From JAWVZH01 sp033722295 (GTDB taxonomy: Bacteria > Bacteroidota > Bacteroidia > Chitinophagales > Saprospiraceae), in contig JAWVZH010000016.1 in the NCBI GenBank assembly GCA_033722295.1, positions 1 through 30,580 on the forward strand: a DNA stretch of 30,580 bases. Reading direction: 5' to 3'. Below, one piece after another: positions 15,542 to 23,910 of the stretch. The stretch's first letter is position 1. Each line of letters opens with the position of its first letter. The position numbers and the translations under genes are program-made. Below the pieces are notes generated by a model. The model was not told the DNA's origin and ran no database searches. It saw only the letters and a program-made list of their open reading frames with translations.

Positions 15542-16207
15542 ATGCACTTGACAGTATCCGAAGAGAATTATTTAAAGGCGATCTTCAAGCTTTCACAATC
15601 CGGGGCCAGGCGCATCAGTACGAATGCCATAGCCAAGGAGATGGAAACCGCTGCTGCATCAGTTACAGATATGATACAGCGCCTCGCAGAAAAAGGCCTG
15701 GTAGACTATCAGAGATACAAGGGCAGCAAACTTTCACCCGCAGGACACAGACAGGCTACCCGATTAGTGCGTAAACACAGATTGTGGGAAGTCTTTTTGC
15801 ACGATGTCTTGAATTTTGGATGGGATGAGATCCACGATATTGCCGAGCAGCTTGAACATGTCAAGAGCAATGAACTAACTGATCGGCTGGACCGATTCTT
15901 GGGATTCCCGAAATTTGATCCTCATGGTGATCCCATTCCGAATGCCAATGGCAGCTTTACGCTTAGAAATCAAACGGAACTCTCCAAATTGAAGGTTGGT
16001 CAAAAAGGTGTGATCGTGGGTGTCAAGCAACATGAACCCGACTTTTTAAAACTCCTGGAAAATCAGAACCTGTTGTTAGGGAACACGATAAGCGTTCGAG
16101 CCATACATGAATTCGATCTTTCCATGGATATAGATATCGAAAGTGGTAGTACAACATCTGTTTCGCGTCACGTCACAAGGAATCTATTCATCAAACCGAT
16201 AATATGA
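15542..16207 (+). CDS. DtxR/MntR-family metal-dependent transcription regulator
   Basis: A 221-residue repressor of iron/manganese type. Residues 1-65 form the winged helix-turn-helix (ISTNAIAKEMETAAASVTDMIQRLAEKGLV with YKGSKLSPAG in the wing). About 70-125 is the dimerisation/metal domain (RKHRLWEVFLHDVL, AEQLEHVKSNEL, LGFPKFDPHGDPIP), and about 140-221 a FeoA/SH3-like C-terminal domain. The residue aligning with DtxR Met10 or MntR Asp8 is Asn9 (SEENYLK), so the usual iron-versus-manganese marker gives no answer. Its stop overlaps the next gene's start by ATGA, tying it to the metal-binding protein and ATPase. A probable self-operator lies over its promoter. Confidence 0.92.
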   Translation: MHLTVSEENYLKAIFKLSQSGARRISTNAIAKEMETAAASVTDMIQRLAEKGLVDYQRYKGSKLSPAGHRQATRLVRKHRLWEVFLHDVLNFGWDEIHDIAEQLEHVKSNELTDRLDRFLGFPKFDPHGDPIPNANGSFTLRNQTELSKLKVGQKGVIVGVKQHEPDFLKLLENQNLLLGNTISVRAIHEFDLSMDIDIESGSTTSVSRHVTRNLFIKPII

Positions 16208-17205
16208 TCATGAAGAGGATATTGATAATACTGGGTTTTATAACCTTCTATTACGCTCAAATCATTGGTCAGGAAAAACCCCTGATCGTAACGACAGCGA
16301 CCATCATGGCAGACATGACGAAGAATATAGGCGGAGACCGAATTACTATCAAGAGTATTGTACCCATCGGAGGTGATCCACATACATATGACGCTACTCC
16401 CGAGGACGCCGAGTTGGCAGAAAATGCTGATCTCATCATCAAGAATGGTCTCACTTTCGAAGGATGGCTGGATGAATTGATAGACAATTCAGGGACAAAG
16501 GCGCGGGTAGTTACGATTACAGAGGGAATAGAGGCGATAGAAAGCCTAACCTACAAGAATACCTCCGACCCTCATGCCTGGATGGATCCGGTACTCGCCC
16601 TTGTTTACATAGAGAACATACGGGAGGCTCTTACAGAACTTCTTCCCCAGTTCGAAGATGAGTTTCAATTCAATCATGATGTCTATAAGGAACAACTTCA
16701 ACAATTACATGTCTACTGCCAGAGCAGGATCGAAGAGATCCCTGAAGGACAGCGTATCCTCATCACCTCTCATGATGCATTTCAATACTACGGCAGAAGA
16801 TATGGATTACAACTTGAGGCAATATTGGGAACTTCTACCGACGCCGATGTTCAAACGTCAGACATTCAAAGGGTTACACAAATAATCAATGAGAAACCTG
16901 TACCAGCGGTATTTATTGAAAGCACCGTCAACCCTAAATTATTACAACAGCTCGCTGATGACAATGGCATAGTGATAGGAGGACAGCTTTACTCGGATTC
17001 CCTCGGAGATGAGGACGGCCCTGCCCCTACTTATGAAAAAATGATCAGGCACAATACGGACGTTATCGTAAATGCGCTGAGCAAGGAACGTAAAATAGCC
17101 GATAACCCACCTGTAACAGAAACCAGGATCTACTGGATAATACTTGGTGTGGCCATTATAGCTTTGATCTTGTTTATATTGAGATTGATAAATAATCGGG
17201 AATGA
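16204..17205 (+). CDS. Metal ABC transporter substrate-binding protein (TroA/ZnuA type) with C-terminal membrane segment
   Basis: A 333-residue cluster A-I binding protein for Zn2+ or Mn2+. The signal peptide is within 1-23. Metal ligands by motif are H60 (GGDPHTYD), H124 (DPHAWMDP), H190 (TSHDAFQYYG) and D265 (YSDSLG). The three-His plus Asp set matches TroA rather than the Glu-containing PsaA/MntC site. There is no His-rich loop as in many ZnuA proteins. Unusual for the family is a C-terminal hydrophobic helix at about 308-327 (IYWIILGVAIIALILFIL) followed by a basic tail, suggesting the protein is anchored in the inner membrane instead of being free or lipidated. It overlaps the regulator by 4 bp and the ATPase by 4 bp. 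An internal ATG at codon 3 is an alternative start. Confidence 0.92.
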   Translation: MIMKRILIILGFITFYYAQIIGQEKPLIVTTATIMADMTKNIGGDRITIKSIVPIGGDPHTYDATPEDAELAENADLIIKNGLTFEGWLDELIDNSGTKARVVTITEGIEAIESLTYKNTSDPHAWMDPVLALVYIENIREALTELLPQFEDEFQFNHDVYKEQLQQLHVYCQSRIEEIPEGQRILITSHDAFQYYGRRYGLQLEAILGTSTDADVQTSDIQRVTQIINEKPVPAVFIESTVNPKLLQQLADDNGIVIGGQLYSDSLGDEDGPAPTYEKMIRHNTDVIVNALSKERKIADNPPVTETRIYWIILGVAIIALILFILRLINNRE

Positions 17206-17942
17206 CTCCAGTGATAGATATAAAAGGCCTCTCAGTTTCATACGATAAGAAACAGGTTCTTTCTAACATCTACATGGAGCTGGAGCCTGGTTTCGTATAT
17301 GGTATCCTGGGGCCTAACGGCGCCGGTAAATCGACTTTATTCAAGGCTATTCTTGGACTTCTGGAGCCTACTGCCGGAGAATTGAGTGTCTTCGGTGGAG
17401 ATATTGAAGATCACAGGGTTAAAGTAGCTTATATACCTCAAAGAGACGAGGTCGACTATGACTTTCCGGCTACGGTAAGAGACATCGTTGCCATGGGACG
17501 ATATCCTCACAAGGGCATTTTTGATCAGTTCAATTCACTGGACAGACAAATGATTGATCAGGCTCTGGATGACATGGGAATCAAAAATCTGGAGAACAGA
17601 CAGATAGGGCAATTGAGCGGCGGTCAGCAACAGCGCGTTTTCCTTGCCCGCGCATTGGCGCAACAGGCCGATCTATTTTTTCTTGATGAACCTTTCGTTG
17701 GTGTCGATATGACCACAGAAGAGAAGATCATTGACATTCTCAAAAAACTGGCACAGGAAAACAAAACACTTCTAGTCGTACATCACGATCTTTCAAGTGT
17801 AGAATCGTACTTCGACAGGATAATCCTGCTCAATCAGAGATTGATCGCTTACGGTCCGGTAGAATCAACATTTACTAAAGAAAATTTGAGTAAGGCATAT
17901 GGCTCTCAACTGACCATACTGCACAAGGCCGGCATGCTATAG
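17202..17942 (+). CDS. Metal ABC transporter ATP-binding protein (TroB/ZnuC type)
   Basis: A 246-residue nucleotide-binding subunit that powers Mn/Zn uptake. Walker A GPNGAGKST (about 38-46), Q-loop with IPQRDEVDYDFPATVRDIVAMGRYP (the VDYDFP block is typical of the Zn/Mn subfamily), signature LSGGQQQR, Walker B LFFLDEP, D-loop and H-loop (LLVVHHD) are all present, so it should be active. The start overlaps the binding-protein gene by ATGA. The expected integral permease (TroC/ZnuB type) does not follow. The next gene is a convergent DUF5723 gene 26 bp away, so the permease must be encoded elsewhere or has been lost. Confidence 0.94.
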   Translation: MTPVIDIKGLSVSYDKKQVLSNIYMELEPGFVYGILGPNGAGKSTLFKAILGLLEPTAGELSVFGGDIEDHRVKVAYIPQRDEVDYDFPATVRDIVAMGRYPHKGIFDQFNSLDRQMIDQALDDMGIKNLENRQIGQLSGGQQQRVFLARALAQQADLFFLDEPFVGVDMTTEEKIIDILKKLAQENKTLLVVHHDLSSVESYFDRIILLNQRLIAYGPVESTFTKENLSKAYGSQLTILHKAGML

Positions 17943-17968
17943 GCGTCGATTTTTTACCCCTGGTATTC

Positions 17969-19282
17969 TTAATCTCCGGCAAACACCAGATTGGCTCCCA
18001 ATCGCAGGTTTCCACTGCTCAGGTTTTTGACATCAAATACGGACAATACATTATCCGTTGCGAAATATACCTGAACAAATCCCAGTCTGACATCTGTGTT
18101 GAATCCCCAATGCCATCTTTCGAATTTCCGTGAAACCATAGTACCGACGTGCCACCAATCCAGAATTTCATACTGTGTTCCCAGACCAAATGCAGAAAAC
18201 CCCTCATCCCGGATCGAAGCGTTGGCATATACACCCCGGACCGACCAGGCTGGACTGATCTGCCAGGACAGACCTAGGTACACACGGGGTGACAGGTTTT
18301 GTCTGAAGTCGTCTTCTTCCACTTCTTCAAAACCAAGGATATTTCCAATGGTGTCCAGAGTTTCTTCAAATGACAGACTGTCAAAATCGGCAAGATCATC
18401 AACCTCCACTCCTTCGTAGACGAAAGTACCTTGAGATCGGTAAGAAGCTACATCTTTCCAGTTGATAAATCCGAGGTCCAGAACACTGGCCTCAGCCTTC
18501 CAGTTATCACCAAATTTCAAAGTAGCACCCAAGTCAACAGACATTCCAGCATTCTCAGTTAATAATTTGAACGTTTCAAGTCCAGTAAACTCAAAATTCA
18601 GGGCAGAAAGGTCTTCTGCTGTAATGAATGAAGAAGATCTGATCTTATAATCCGTGTTAAACTCAAGCTGGTATGCCTCCTCATCGGTGTAAAGCGATAC
18701 ATGCTCTTGAGGAGTATCCAGATACTGGATGCCGCTCAAATAGCTGAATCTCCCGCCGACTGTGAGATTATCTATCTCCCAGGATAGACCAAAATGAAAA
18801 GCTGAAAAGGAGGTCCATTCAACATCTGTGTCCAGATCCATGCTCTCTCCGATCATCGTGGCATTCCCTTCATGAACAAGCGATATCAAGTCCTTTCTGT
18901 AATTGATGACTGCATTATTTCGAAAAGTATGACCAATGGACCAGACCATATCTCCCGATCGATGAGCGAGATGTAATGTGGGTAATTCGAACTGGCTAAA
19001 AACATCATTTCTCTCATCGAGGTTATCCAGCCATTCTTTCGTATCGAGGAACAGAGTGTTCCCCTCTACTTTCCAAACGTCTTTGAACGGGTCTCCACTA
19101 TGATAGAAACCAAATTGAAGTGCCGGTAATGATATTGTAAGATTATCGTCCGTCTGAAAAGAAGGATTAATAAGATTTTTCTGCCAGAGGTGGTCAGTCC
19201 CGGTCAGCGTCAAATCCAATTGTCCATGTGTGTAGAACACCTGAATGATCATGAATACAAGTGCGCAGTACTTTATTTTCAT
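17969..19282 (-). CDS. DUF5723 family outer-membrane protein
   Basis: A 437-residue exported protein with a signal peptide (about 1-20, ending THGQ). Early LWQKNLINPSF matches the conserved family N-terminus (NPA/S-F motif). The rest consists of amphipathic strands of barrel type (HFGLSWEIDNLTVGGRFSYLSG, SVDLGATLKFGDNWKAEASVLDLGFINWK, PRVYLGLSWQISPAWSVRGVYAN, RLGANLVF at the end) with a central acidic loop (EEVEEDDFRQ). It resembles PorV/FadL-like barrels in outline, but its function is unknown. It overlaps the upstream lipoprotein gene by 4 bp (ATGA), so the pair is translated together and probably works together at the outer membrane. Confidence 0.78.
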   Translation of the reverse strand: MKIKYCALVFMIIQVFYTHGQLDLTLTGTDHLWQKNLINPSFQTDDNLTISLPALQFGFYHSGDPFKDVWKVEGNTLFLDTKEWLDNLDERNDVFSQFELPTLHLAHRSGDMVWSIGHTFRNNAVINYRKDLISLVHEGNATMIGESMDLDTDVEWTSFSAFHFGLSWEIDNLTVGGRFSYLSGIQYLDTPQEHVSLYTDEEAYQLEFNTDYKIRSSSFITAEDLSALNFEFTGLETFKLLTENAGMSVDLGATLKFGDNWKAEASVLDLGFINWKDVASYRSQGTFVYEGVEVDDLADFDSLSFEETLDTIGNILGFEEVEEDDFRQNLSPRVYLGLSWQISPAWSVRGVYANASIRDEGFSAFGLGTQYEILDWWHVGTMVSRKFERWHWGFNTDVRLGFVQVYFATDNVLSVFDVKNLSSGNLRLGANLVFAGD

Positions 19283-20778
19283 TTGAATTTGAATTTTGCA
19301 CCGACCCTGAAATCTAAAATGTCCTCAGATGTGATCGTCACACTCTTCTGTGGGGCATCTTTTGTAAGAAAACCAACCTCAAGGATCGCATGGCGAACTT
19401 GATCAAGTGCATCGAGTCGTTCAGAACTGAATGTTTCGAATCTAATAGTAGAACGTTGTCCTACTGCCTCCCCTTCGGCGTTGACATCTGGTGATCCAAC
19501 GGTCAGAAGTTCTCCAATGAACATAGAATCGATCACTTCATAATCCGCATCCGTAAGGTACACCTGTGATGTCAACTCCAATGGCATTCCGTTGGAAAAT
19601 ACCATTTTGAACTCTGCATTCTTGATCTCGTCTATCTTCTCTATTTCGAAATCCAGAGTGTCTCTGGCGGCAAAATCATTCGCCCAGCCAGACAGAGGCA
19701 ATTCCACCCTCACATTTATCCTTATAAAACTACTATCCGTCAGAAAGCCGATGATGGTAGAATCTTCGTCCGGATTACCGATGGCATCTATGTCATATTC
19801 AAGTCGCCTTGGTTGAATATTTATAATGTCCTCGATATTGCTGTTGTTACTGTTATATTCAATTACATTTTTCTTTACCTCCCCTACTTCATCAAGATCA
19901 GGGTACAAAAAATTTATACTGTCATTTTGAGGACTCTCAAGGCTGTCGATCTGATTCTGGCGACCGACAAATCGTAATTTATTGACCTGGGCTCTCACAG
20001 GAATGCCGAAAGAATTATCCACGATCACCTCCACGGTCGGATCTTCAAAATAAAGTCGGCCCGTGATCCATTGCTCGTAAACCTCTATGTCAATAGCATC
20101 TCCCGGGATATTCACGGTATTCTTACTGAAATAGCCTTCCATATAATCATAGGTCATTTCATTCCAGAGGAATTGCAGGTATTCCAGGTCTACCTCATTT
20201 CCATCCTCATCCGTAGCCTCATATCTGATGATGAAGGAATTCTCGTATAGGTCAAGCGTCAGACCGTCCAATTCCGCCATCGCAGTATTCTCTACTGGCA
20301 GGCTTCCGTCATATTCAAGTGGAATGTCGAAAGTGAGAGTGTCCCCATCCTTAGTCAGGCTCAGGAAGTCTACATGAACGTGCACATCTCCCGGGTGGTT
20401 GCTCGCGGCACCGATGGTAAGTTTATCGCCTGTAAGGCTTGCCTTCCGTATATCCAGTCTTTGAAAGAGAAGCGTTACTGTATCCATTTTCTGAGTAACC
20501 TGAAATGGGAGATTACCGGGAAGTGGCGGCAGAATATCGTCTGCCATCTGCATGAGCACATCTCCAGAATAGATCAGGCTCATAGAATTGTCCGGATAAA
20601 TGATCAACTCTGTATCCTCCGTCTCTGTTTCATTGAAAATGCTCTCCAGGGAAACACTTGCATGTACTAGTGGAATGGCAAATTCCGGGTCACCTGTTCT
20701 TAACTCTACTTCCTCAATATCGGAATAATCATTACAGGACAATACAAAGACTACACAGATAAATACTATCCACCTCAT
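19279..20778 (-). CDS. Large hypothetical lipoprotein paired with DUF5723
   Basis: A 499-residue protein I do not recognise by family. The signal MRWIVFICVVFVLSC has C15 as the likely lipidation site. The mature part is acidic and beta-rich with no enzyme motif. It contains ELRTGDPEFAIPLVHASVSLESIF near the N-terminus (a phrase of a type recurrent in Bacteroidota lipoproteins: GDPEFAIPL), repeated strand-turn patterns such as FIRINVRVELPLSGW, and a C-terminal block KSVTITSEDILDFRVGAKFKFK that looks like a beta-sandwich closing strand. It lies 15 bp after the beta-CASP hydrolase and overlaps DUF5723 by 4 bp. A cell-surface or periplasmic partner of the DUF5723 barrel is an inference from the overlap. 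Confidence 0.7.
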   Translation of the reverse strand: MRWIVFICVVFVLSCNDYSDIEEVELRTGDPEFAIPLVHASVSLESIFNETETEDTELIIYPDNSMSLIYSGDVLMQMADDILPPLPGNLPFQVTQKMDTVTLLFQRLDIRKASLTGDKLTIGAASNHPGDVHVHVDFLSLTKDGDTLTFDIPLEYDGSLPVENTAMAELDGLTLDLYENSFIIRYEATDEDGNEVDLEYLQFLWNEMTYDYMEGYFSKNTVNIPGDAIDIEVYEQWITGRLYFEDPTVEVIVDNSFGIPVRAQVNKLRFVGRQNQIDSLESPQNDSINFLYPDLDEVGEVKKNVIEYNSNNSNIEDIINIQPRRLEYDIDAIGNPDEDSTIIGFLTDSSFIRINVRVELPLSGWANDFAARDTLDFEIEKIDEIKNAEFKMVFSNGMPLELTSQVYLTDADYEVIDSMFIGELLTVGSPDVNAEGEAVGQRSTIRFETFSSERLDALDQVRHAILEVGFLTKDAPQKSVTITSEDILDFRVGAKFKFK

Positions 20779-20793
20779 ATGTTTAAATTTCTT

Positions 20794-22206
20794 TTAAATA
20801 GTGAGATTAAATTCCTGACCCTTTTCAGGTATCTCGATATCGCGATGTCCATTCTCCTTAAGAACCTTTTTAAAGGTCTGTTGACTGGGTTTTTCACCAT
20901 GAACAAGAAACAATTGTCTATTTCGTGATCTTTGATTTTCCAGAAAATCCAACATCTCTTTTTGATCACCATGTGCTGAAAATGAATCCATAGTTTCGAT
21001 CTGAGCCCGGACCTTCTTTACATCGCCAAATAGTTTGATCTCCTCTATTCCGGCTTTCAGCATCCCACCCGGCGTTTCAGGTGTACAATAACCAACCAAT
21101 AAAACAGCATTCCGGGGATCCTCAATAATATTCGCCAGATGATGCTTCGAGCGACCGGCATTAAGCATACCCGCCGCACTGATAATGACCGCGGGATCAT
21201 CACTTTTGTTCAATGCCTTGGAATCTTCCACCTGTTTGATATATCGAAGTCCATTAAAGCCGAACGGATCGGGATCCTTCGCGAGATAATCCAGTAATTC
21301 CCTGTCATAACACTCTGGATGTTGAATAAAAATATTTGTCGCATTGACCGCCAGAGGGCTATCAACATAAACCGGAAGCCTGGGCAACCAATCGAGGTTC
21401 GCCATTTGATCCAACATATAAACGATCTCCTGAGTTCGGCCAACTGAAAATGCGGGGATGAGCAGCTTCCCCTTATTTTCTACACATGTCCTTCTTAAGA
21501 TATCCAGTAAAATCTTGCTTTGAGCTGGCTTATCTTCATGAATACGATCCCCGTAGGTCGATTCTGAGATAAGAAAGTCCACAGGGATCATTGGTTTGGG
21601 GTCTCTGAGAATAGGACGATCCGGCCTGCCGATATCCCCGGTAAAGCCAAGCAGGACTTCTTGGTCGTCCTCCACCGTCTTCAATACCACGCTGGCAGCA
21701 CCCAGAATGTGACCTGTTTCTCGGTACATGATCTCCGCTTCTCCCCCTATCGGTATCCACCGGTCGAAGCCACATCCAATAAATCTACCCATCGTTTCCG
21801 GAATGATCTCTGAGGTATATAATGGTTCTCTCAGAGGTTTGGTGGACTTCTTCTTTCGCTTGATCTTTCGATTGTAATATTCGACGTCCCTTTCCTGAAT
21901 GTAGGCACTATCCGCCAGCATGATCGAACTTAAACTACGCGTTGCATTCGTCGAAAAGATATTGCCCCTGAAGCCGTCCTGAACAAGCTTTGGCACTCTT
22001 CCGGTATGATCGATATGCGCATGTGACAGTACTACACAATCTATGTCTTCAGGATTGAACAGCCATTTGTTGTTCCAGTCCCAGACATCCTTGCCGCCAC
22101 CCTGAAAAAGTCCGCAATCCAACAGGATCTTATAACCATTGTTCAGGGTCACAAGATGACAACTACCGGTCACGTATTGTGCTGCCCCGCAAAATTTGAG
22201 CTTCAT
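20794..22206 (-). CDS. Beta-CASP metallo-beta-lactamase fold RNase-like protein
   Basis: A 470-residue predicted cytosolic zinc hydrolase of the CPSF73/TTHA0252 type. Metal motif HAHIDHTGR begins at H62 (H62, H64, D66, H67), with later ligands in ETGHILGAA and FTGDIGRPDRP. The beta-CASP insert follows with motif A (LISESTYGDR), LLIPAFSVGRTQEI, and VIISAAGML, then the closing RNA-specificity region FSAHGD and LVHGE. Members cut RNA endo- or exonucleolytically. The physiological target here is unknown. The ATG at 22206 is 31 bp downstream of a strong minus-strand terminator, so the gene begins a new unit with the lipoprotein and DUF5723 genes. Confidence 0.93.
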   Translation of the reverse strand: MKLKFCGAAQYVTGSCHLVTLNNGYKILLDCGLFQGGGKDVWDWNNKWLFNPEDIDCVVLSHAHIDHTGRVPKLVQDGFRGNIFSTNATRSLSSIMLADSAYIQERDVEYYNRKIKRKKKSTKPLREPLYTSEIIPETMGRFIGCGFDRWIPIGGEAEIMYRETGHILGAASVVLKTVEDDQEVLLGFTGDIGRPDRPILRDPKPMIPVDFLISESTYGDRIHEDKPAQSKILLDILRRTCVENKGKLLIPAFSVGRTQEIVYMLDQMANLDWLPRLPVYVDSPLAVNATNIFIQHPECYDRELLDYLAKDPDPFGFNGLRYIKQVEDSKALNKSDDPAVIISAAGMLNAGRSKHHLANIIEDPRNAVLLVGYCTPETPGGMLKAGIEEIKLFGDVKKVRAQIETMDSFSAHGDQKEMLDFLENQRSRNRQLFLVHGEKPSQQTFKKVLKENGHRDIEIPEKGQEFNLTI

Positions 22207-22237
22207 ATATAGTGTTTATAGTGCTCAAAATATAAAA

Positions 22238-22266
22238 AGCCACTCGATCACTTTCGTCGAGTGGCT
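22238..22266 (-). terminator. Strong terminator after the sigma/anti-sigma/DUF4097 operon
   Basis: AGCCACTCGA and TCGAGTGGCT form a perfect 10-bp stem with a 9-base loop. On the minus strand it is followed by TTTTTATATTTT, starting 28 bp past the stop of the DUF4097-like gene. Confidence 0.88.
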
Positions 22267-22294
22267 CACAAAATGCAGATAATATGAAAAAACC

Positions 22295-23422
22295 CTATTT
22301 AATCTTTACATTCCCATAGGTGACGCGGGCTATGATGTCTCCACCACCATCGGGGGCTTCAACATAACCGGCCAGCCGATAGGACGTACCATCTTTTTCC
22401 TCTTCCCTTCCAGCGAGATCCCTTTTACAGTCAAGGTCTGAATACTGACCGTCAAATTCCAGGCGGAAATTGTTGACCTCACTTGTATTGATCTTGAAAT
22501 CTGCATAACTGCCTTCCAGGGCCACTCGTTTGAATGCATCGGAAAGCCCGTGAATAGCAACTTCACCATATTGGAATCGAAGGTCTGCGAAATGATGTAG
22601 ACGGTTGATCTCGAGGTCGGCGTACATCGTCTGCATACCGATATCCGAAACTTCCTCGATATGAAAATCATCATACTTCCCCTTGTTTCTCAGGGTTCCG
22701 ATCATACCGAGATTGTAATCATCGTATTTGGTATTGCATACCAACTCACCAGCGTCCTCAATAAATATATTCGAGTACTTACTGTTGAGCTCACACTTCT
22801 CTATACTCCCGGACTTGAATGTGCAGTATTCCAAAGAACCATCAAATTGAACAGCACTTTCAATCCTTGCTTTGCCATATCCCAGTGAAAGGTTGATGTT
22901 CTCCATATCGCCATAGGTATGAAGGTTACCATATTTAATGTTAAAATCCGCACTACGTTGTAAATTATTGACTGTACAATCACCGTATTTATTAGAAACT
23001 GCAAGGTGAGACTCCGACGGCATTTTTACATCGTAATTGATAGAGTAATTGATGTCATCGTTACCGTTCCACCAGCCCCAGAATCCAGTTGACCCTTCTT
23101 CGATCCTGGTAGTGCACGAAACGCCTTCATTGGATTCCTCGAAGGCAAATCGAATTTTCTTGTACACCTCTTCCGCATCGGTTTCGGAACCAGCATCCAC
23201 GACGATCTCAATTTTTATTTTCACCATATCCTGTGACCAGGATTCCACATTGACCAGGCCGTATTGATTATTTAGCATAACGGATTGATCCTCTGAAAGT
23301 GGAAACTCCTTAATGATCACCTTCGAATATTCTTTTGAGAACGGTGACCCGGCATAAAGGCTCAGAACAAAAAGCAAGAGTGCTCCGAGCAGCAAGCTAG
23401 ATTTGAAGATCTTTAATTTCAT
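22295..23422 (-). CDS. Exported DUF4097-like beta-solenoid protein
   Basis: A 375-residue secreted protein. The signal peptide is about 1-25 (LLLGALLLFVLSLYAGS). After an N-terminal segment like that of DUF4097 (VMLNNQYGLVNVESWSQDMVKIKIEIVV), the chain shows many short strands spaced 18-22 residues apart, with recurring SNKYGD, IKYGN, LGYGK, SKYSN, TKYDD, GKYDD and QYGE turns. This is the pattern of a right-handed beta-helix or DUF4097 repeat. No catalytic site is seen. It overlaps the anti-sigma gene by 26 bp, the ATG being inside that gene. Membership in the sigma-factor operon suggests it is a surface or periplasmic product, or a stress sensor, of that regulon. Confidence 0.72.
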   Translation of the reverse strand: MKLKIFKSSLLLGALLLFVLSLYAGSPFSKEYSKVIIKEFPLSEDQSVMLNNQYGLVNVESWSQDMVKIKIEIVVDAGSETDAEEVYKKIRFAFEESNEGVSCTTRIEEGSTGFWGWWNGNDDINYSINYDVKMPSESHLAVSNKYGDCTVNNLQRSADFNIKYGNLHTYGDMENINLSLGYGKARIESAVQFDGSLEYCTFKSGSIEKCELNSKYSNIFIEDAGELVCNTKYDDYNLGMIGTLRNKGKYDDFHIEEVSDIGMQTMYADLEINRLHHFADLRFQYGEVAIHGLSDAFKRVALEGSYADFKINTSEVNNFRLEFDGQYSDLDCKRDLAGREEEKDGTSYRLAGYVEAPDGGGDIIARVTYGNVKIK

Positions 23423-23909
23423 TGTTGTTTATTTTCCCTTTATTCGAATATTTTTCCATTTGCAGAATCACCTTTTCGAGAACTTCCAACCGCGCTTCAA
23501 AATTGGCCATGACGGCCTGCATGTATCGCTCTTCATCAAGTGGTCGTTCTGAGACCAGCTTGGCATATCCCGATTCCAGACCATTCAGTTCCTCTTGAAC
23601 TACCTGAGTGGCATTATAGCTATCAAGCAGATCCATTCGCTCTTCCATCTTTTGCTGGTAATATGTTTCAACTCCCGCTAATTGTTGCTCTATCGAGTTC
23701 ATTTGTGAACGACTCCCCACATAATATCCCAGGAGTACTCCTAAGGACAGGATAACAGCAACACTTGCCGCTACTTTGTACAGCATGGAAATCTCAACCA
23801 TTTTCGTTTGTGGTCGGTGTAATTCGGCTTCGATACGTTCCCACACCTGAACAGAGGGCTGAGCATCATCAAAAGCCTGGCGATTCTTTTTTATAAATTC
23901 TTCCATCAT
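23397..23909 (-). CDS. Probable membrane anti-sigma factor
   Basis: A 170-residue single-pass protein encoded one base after the ECF sigma gene. Residues 1-38 are a cytoplasmic segment (FIKKNRQAFDDAQPSVQVWERIEAEL), of the form common in Bacteroidota anti-sigma-like proteins. About 42-65 is a membrane helix (LYKVAASVAVILSLGVLLGYYVG), and about 70-160 a periplasmic coiled coil rich in E, Q, L and M. No zinc-binding HxxxCxxC motif is present, so it is not a ZAS-type anti-sigma. Position, length and topology give the call. There is no direct sequence proof of sigma binding. Confidence 0.68.
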   Translation of the reverse strand: MMEEFIKKNRQAFDDAQPSVQVWERIEAELHRPQTKMVEISMLYKVAASVAVILSLGVLLGYYVGSRSQMNSIEQQLAGVETYYQQKMEERMDLLDSYNATQVVQEELNGLESGYAKLVSERPLDEERYMQAVMANFEARLEVLEKVILQMEKYSNKGKINNNEIKDLQI

Positions 23910-23910
23910 T

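Noticed and set aside
17419..17427. GTTAAAGTA match to the REP arm
   Set aside because: Only 9 bases, inside the ABC ATPase coding region, with no GC centre; expected by chance.
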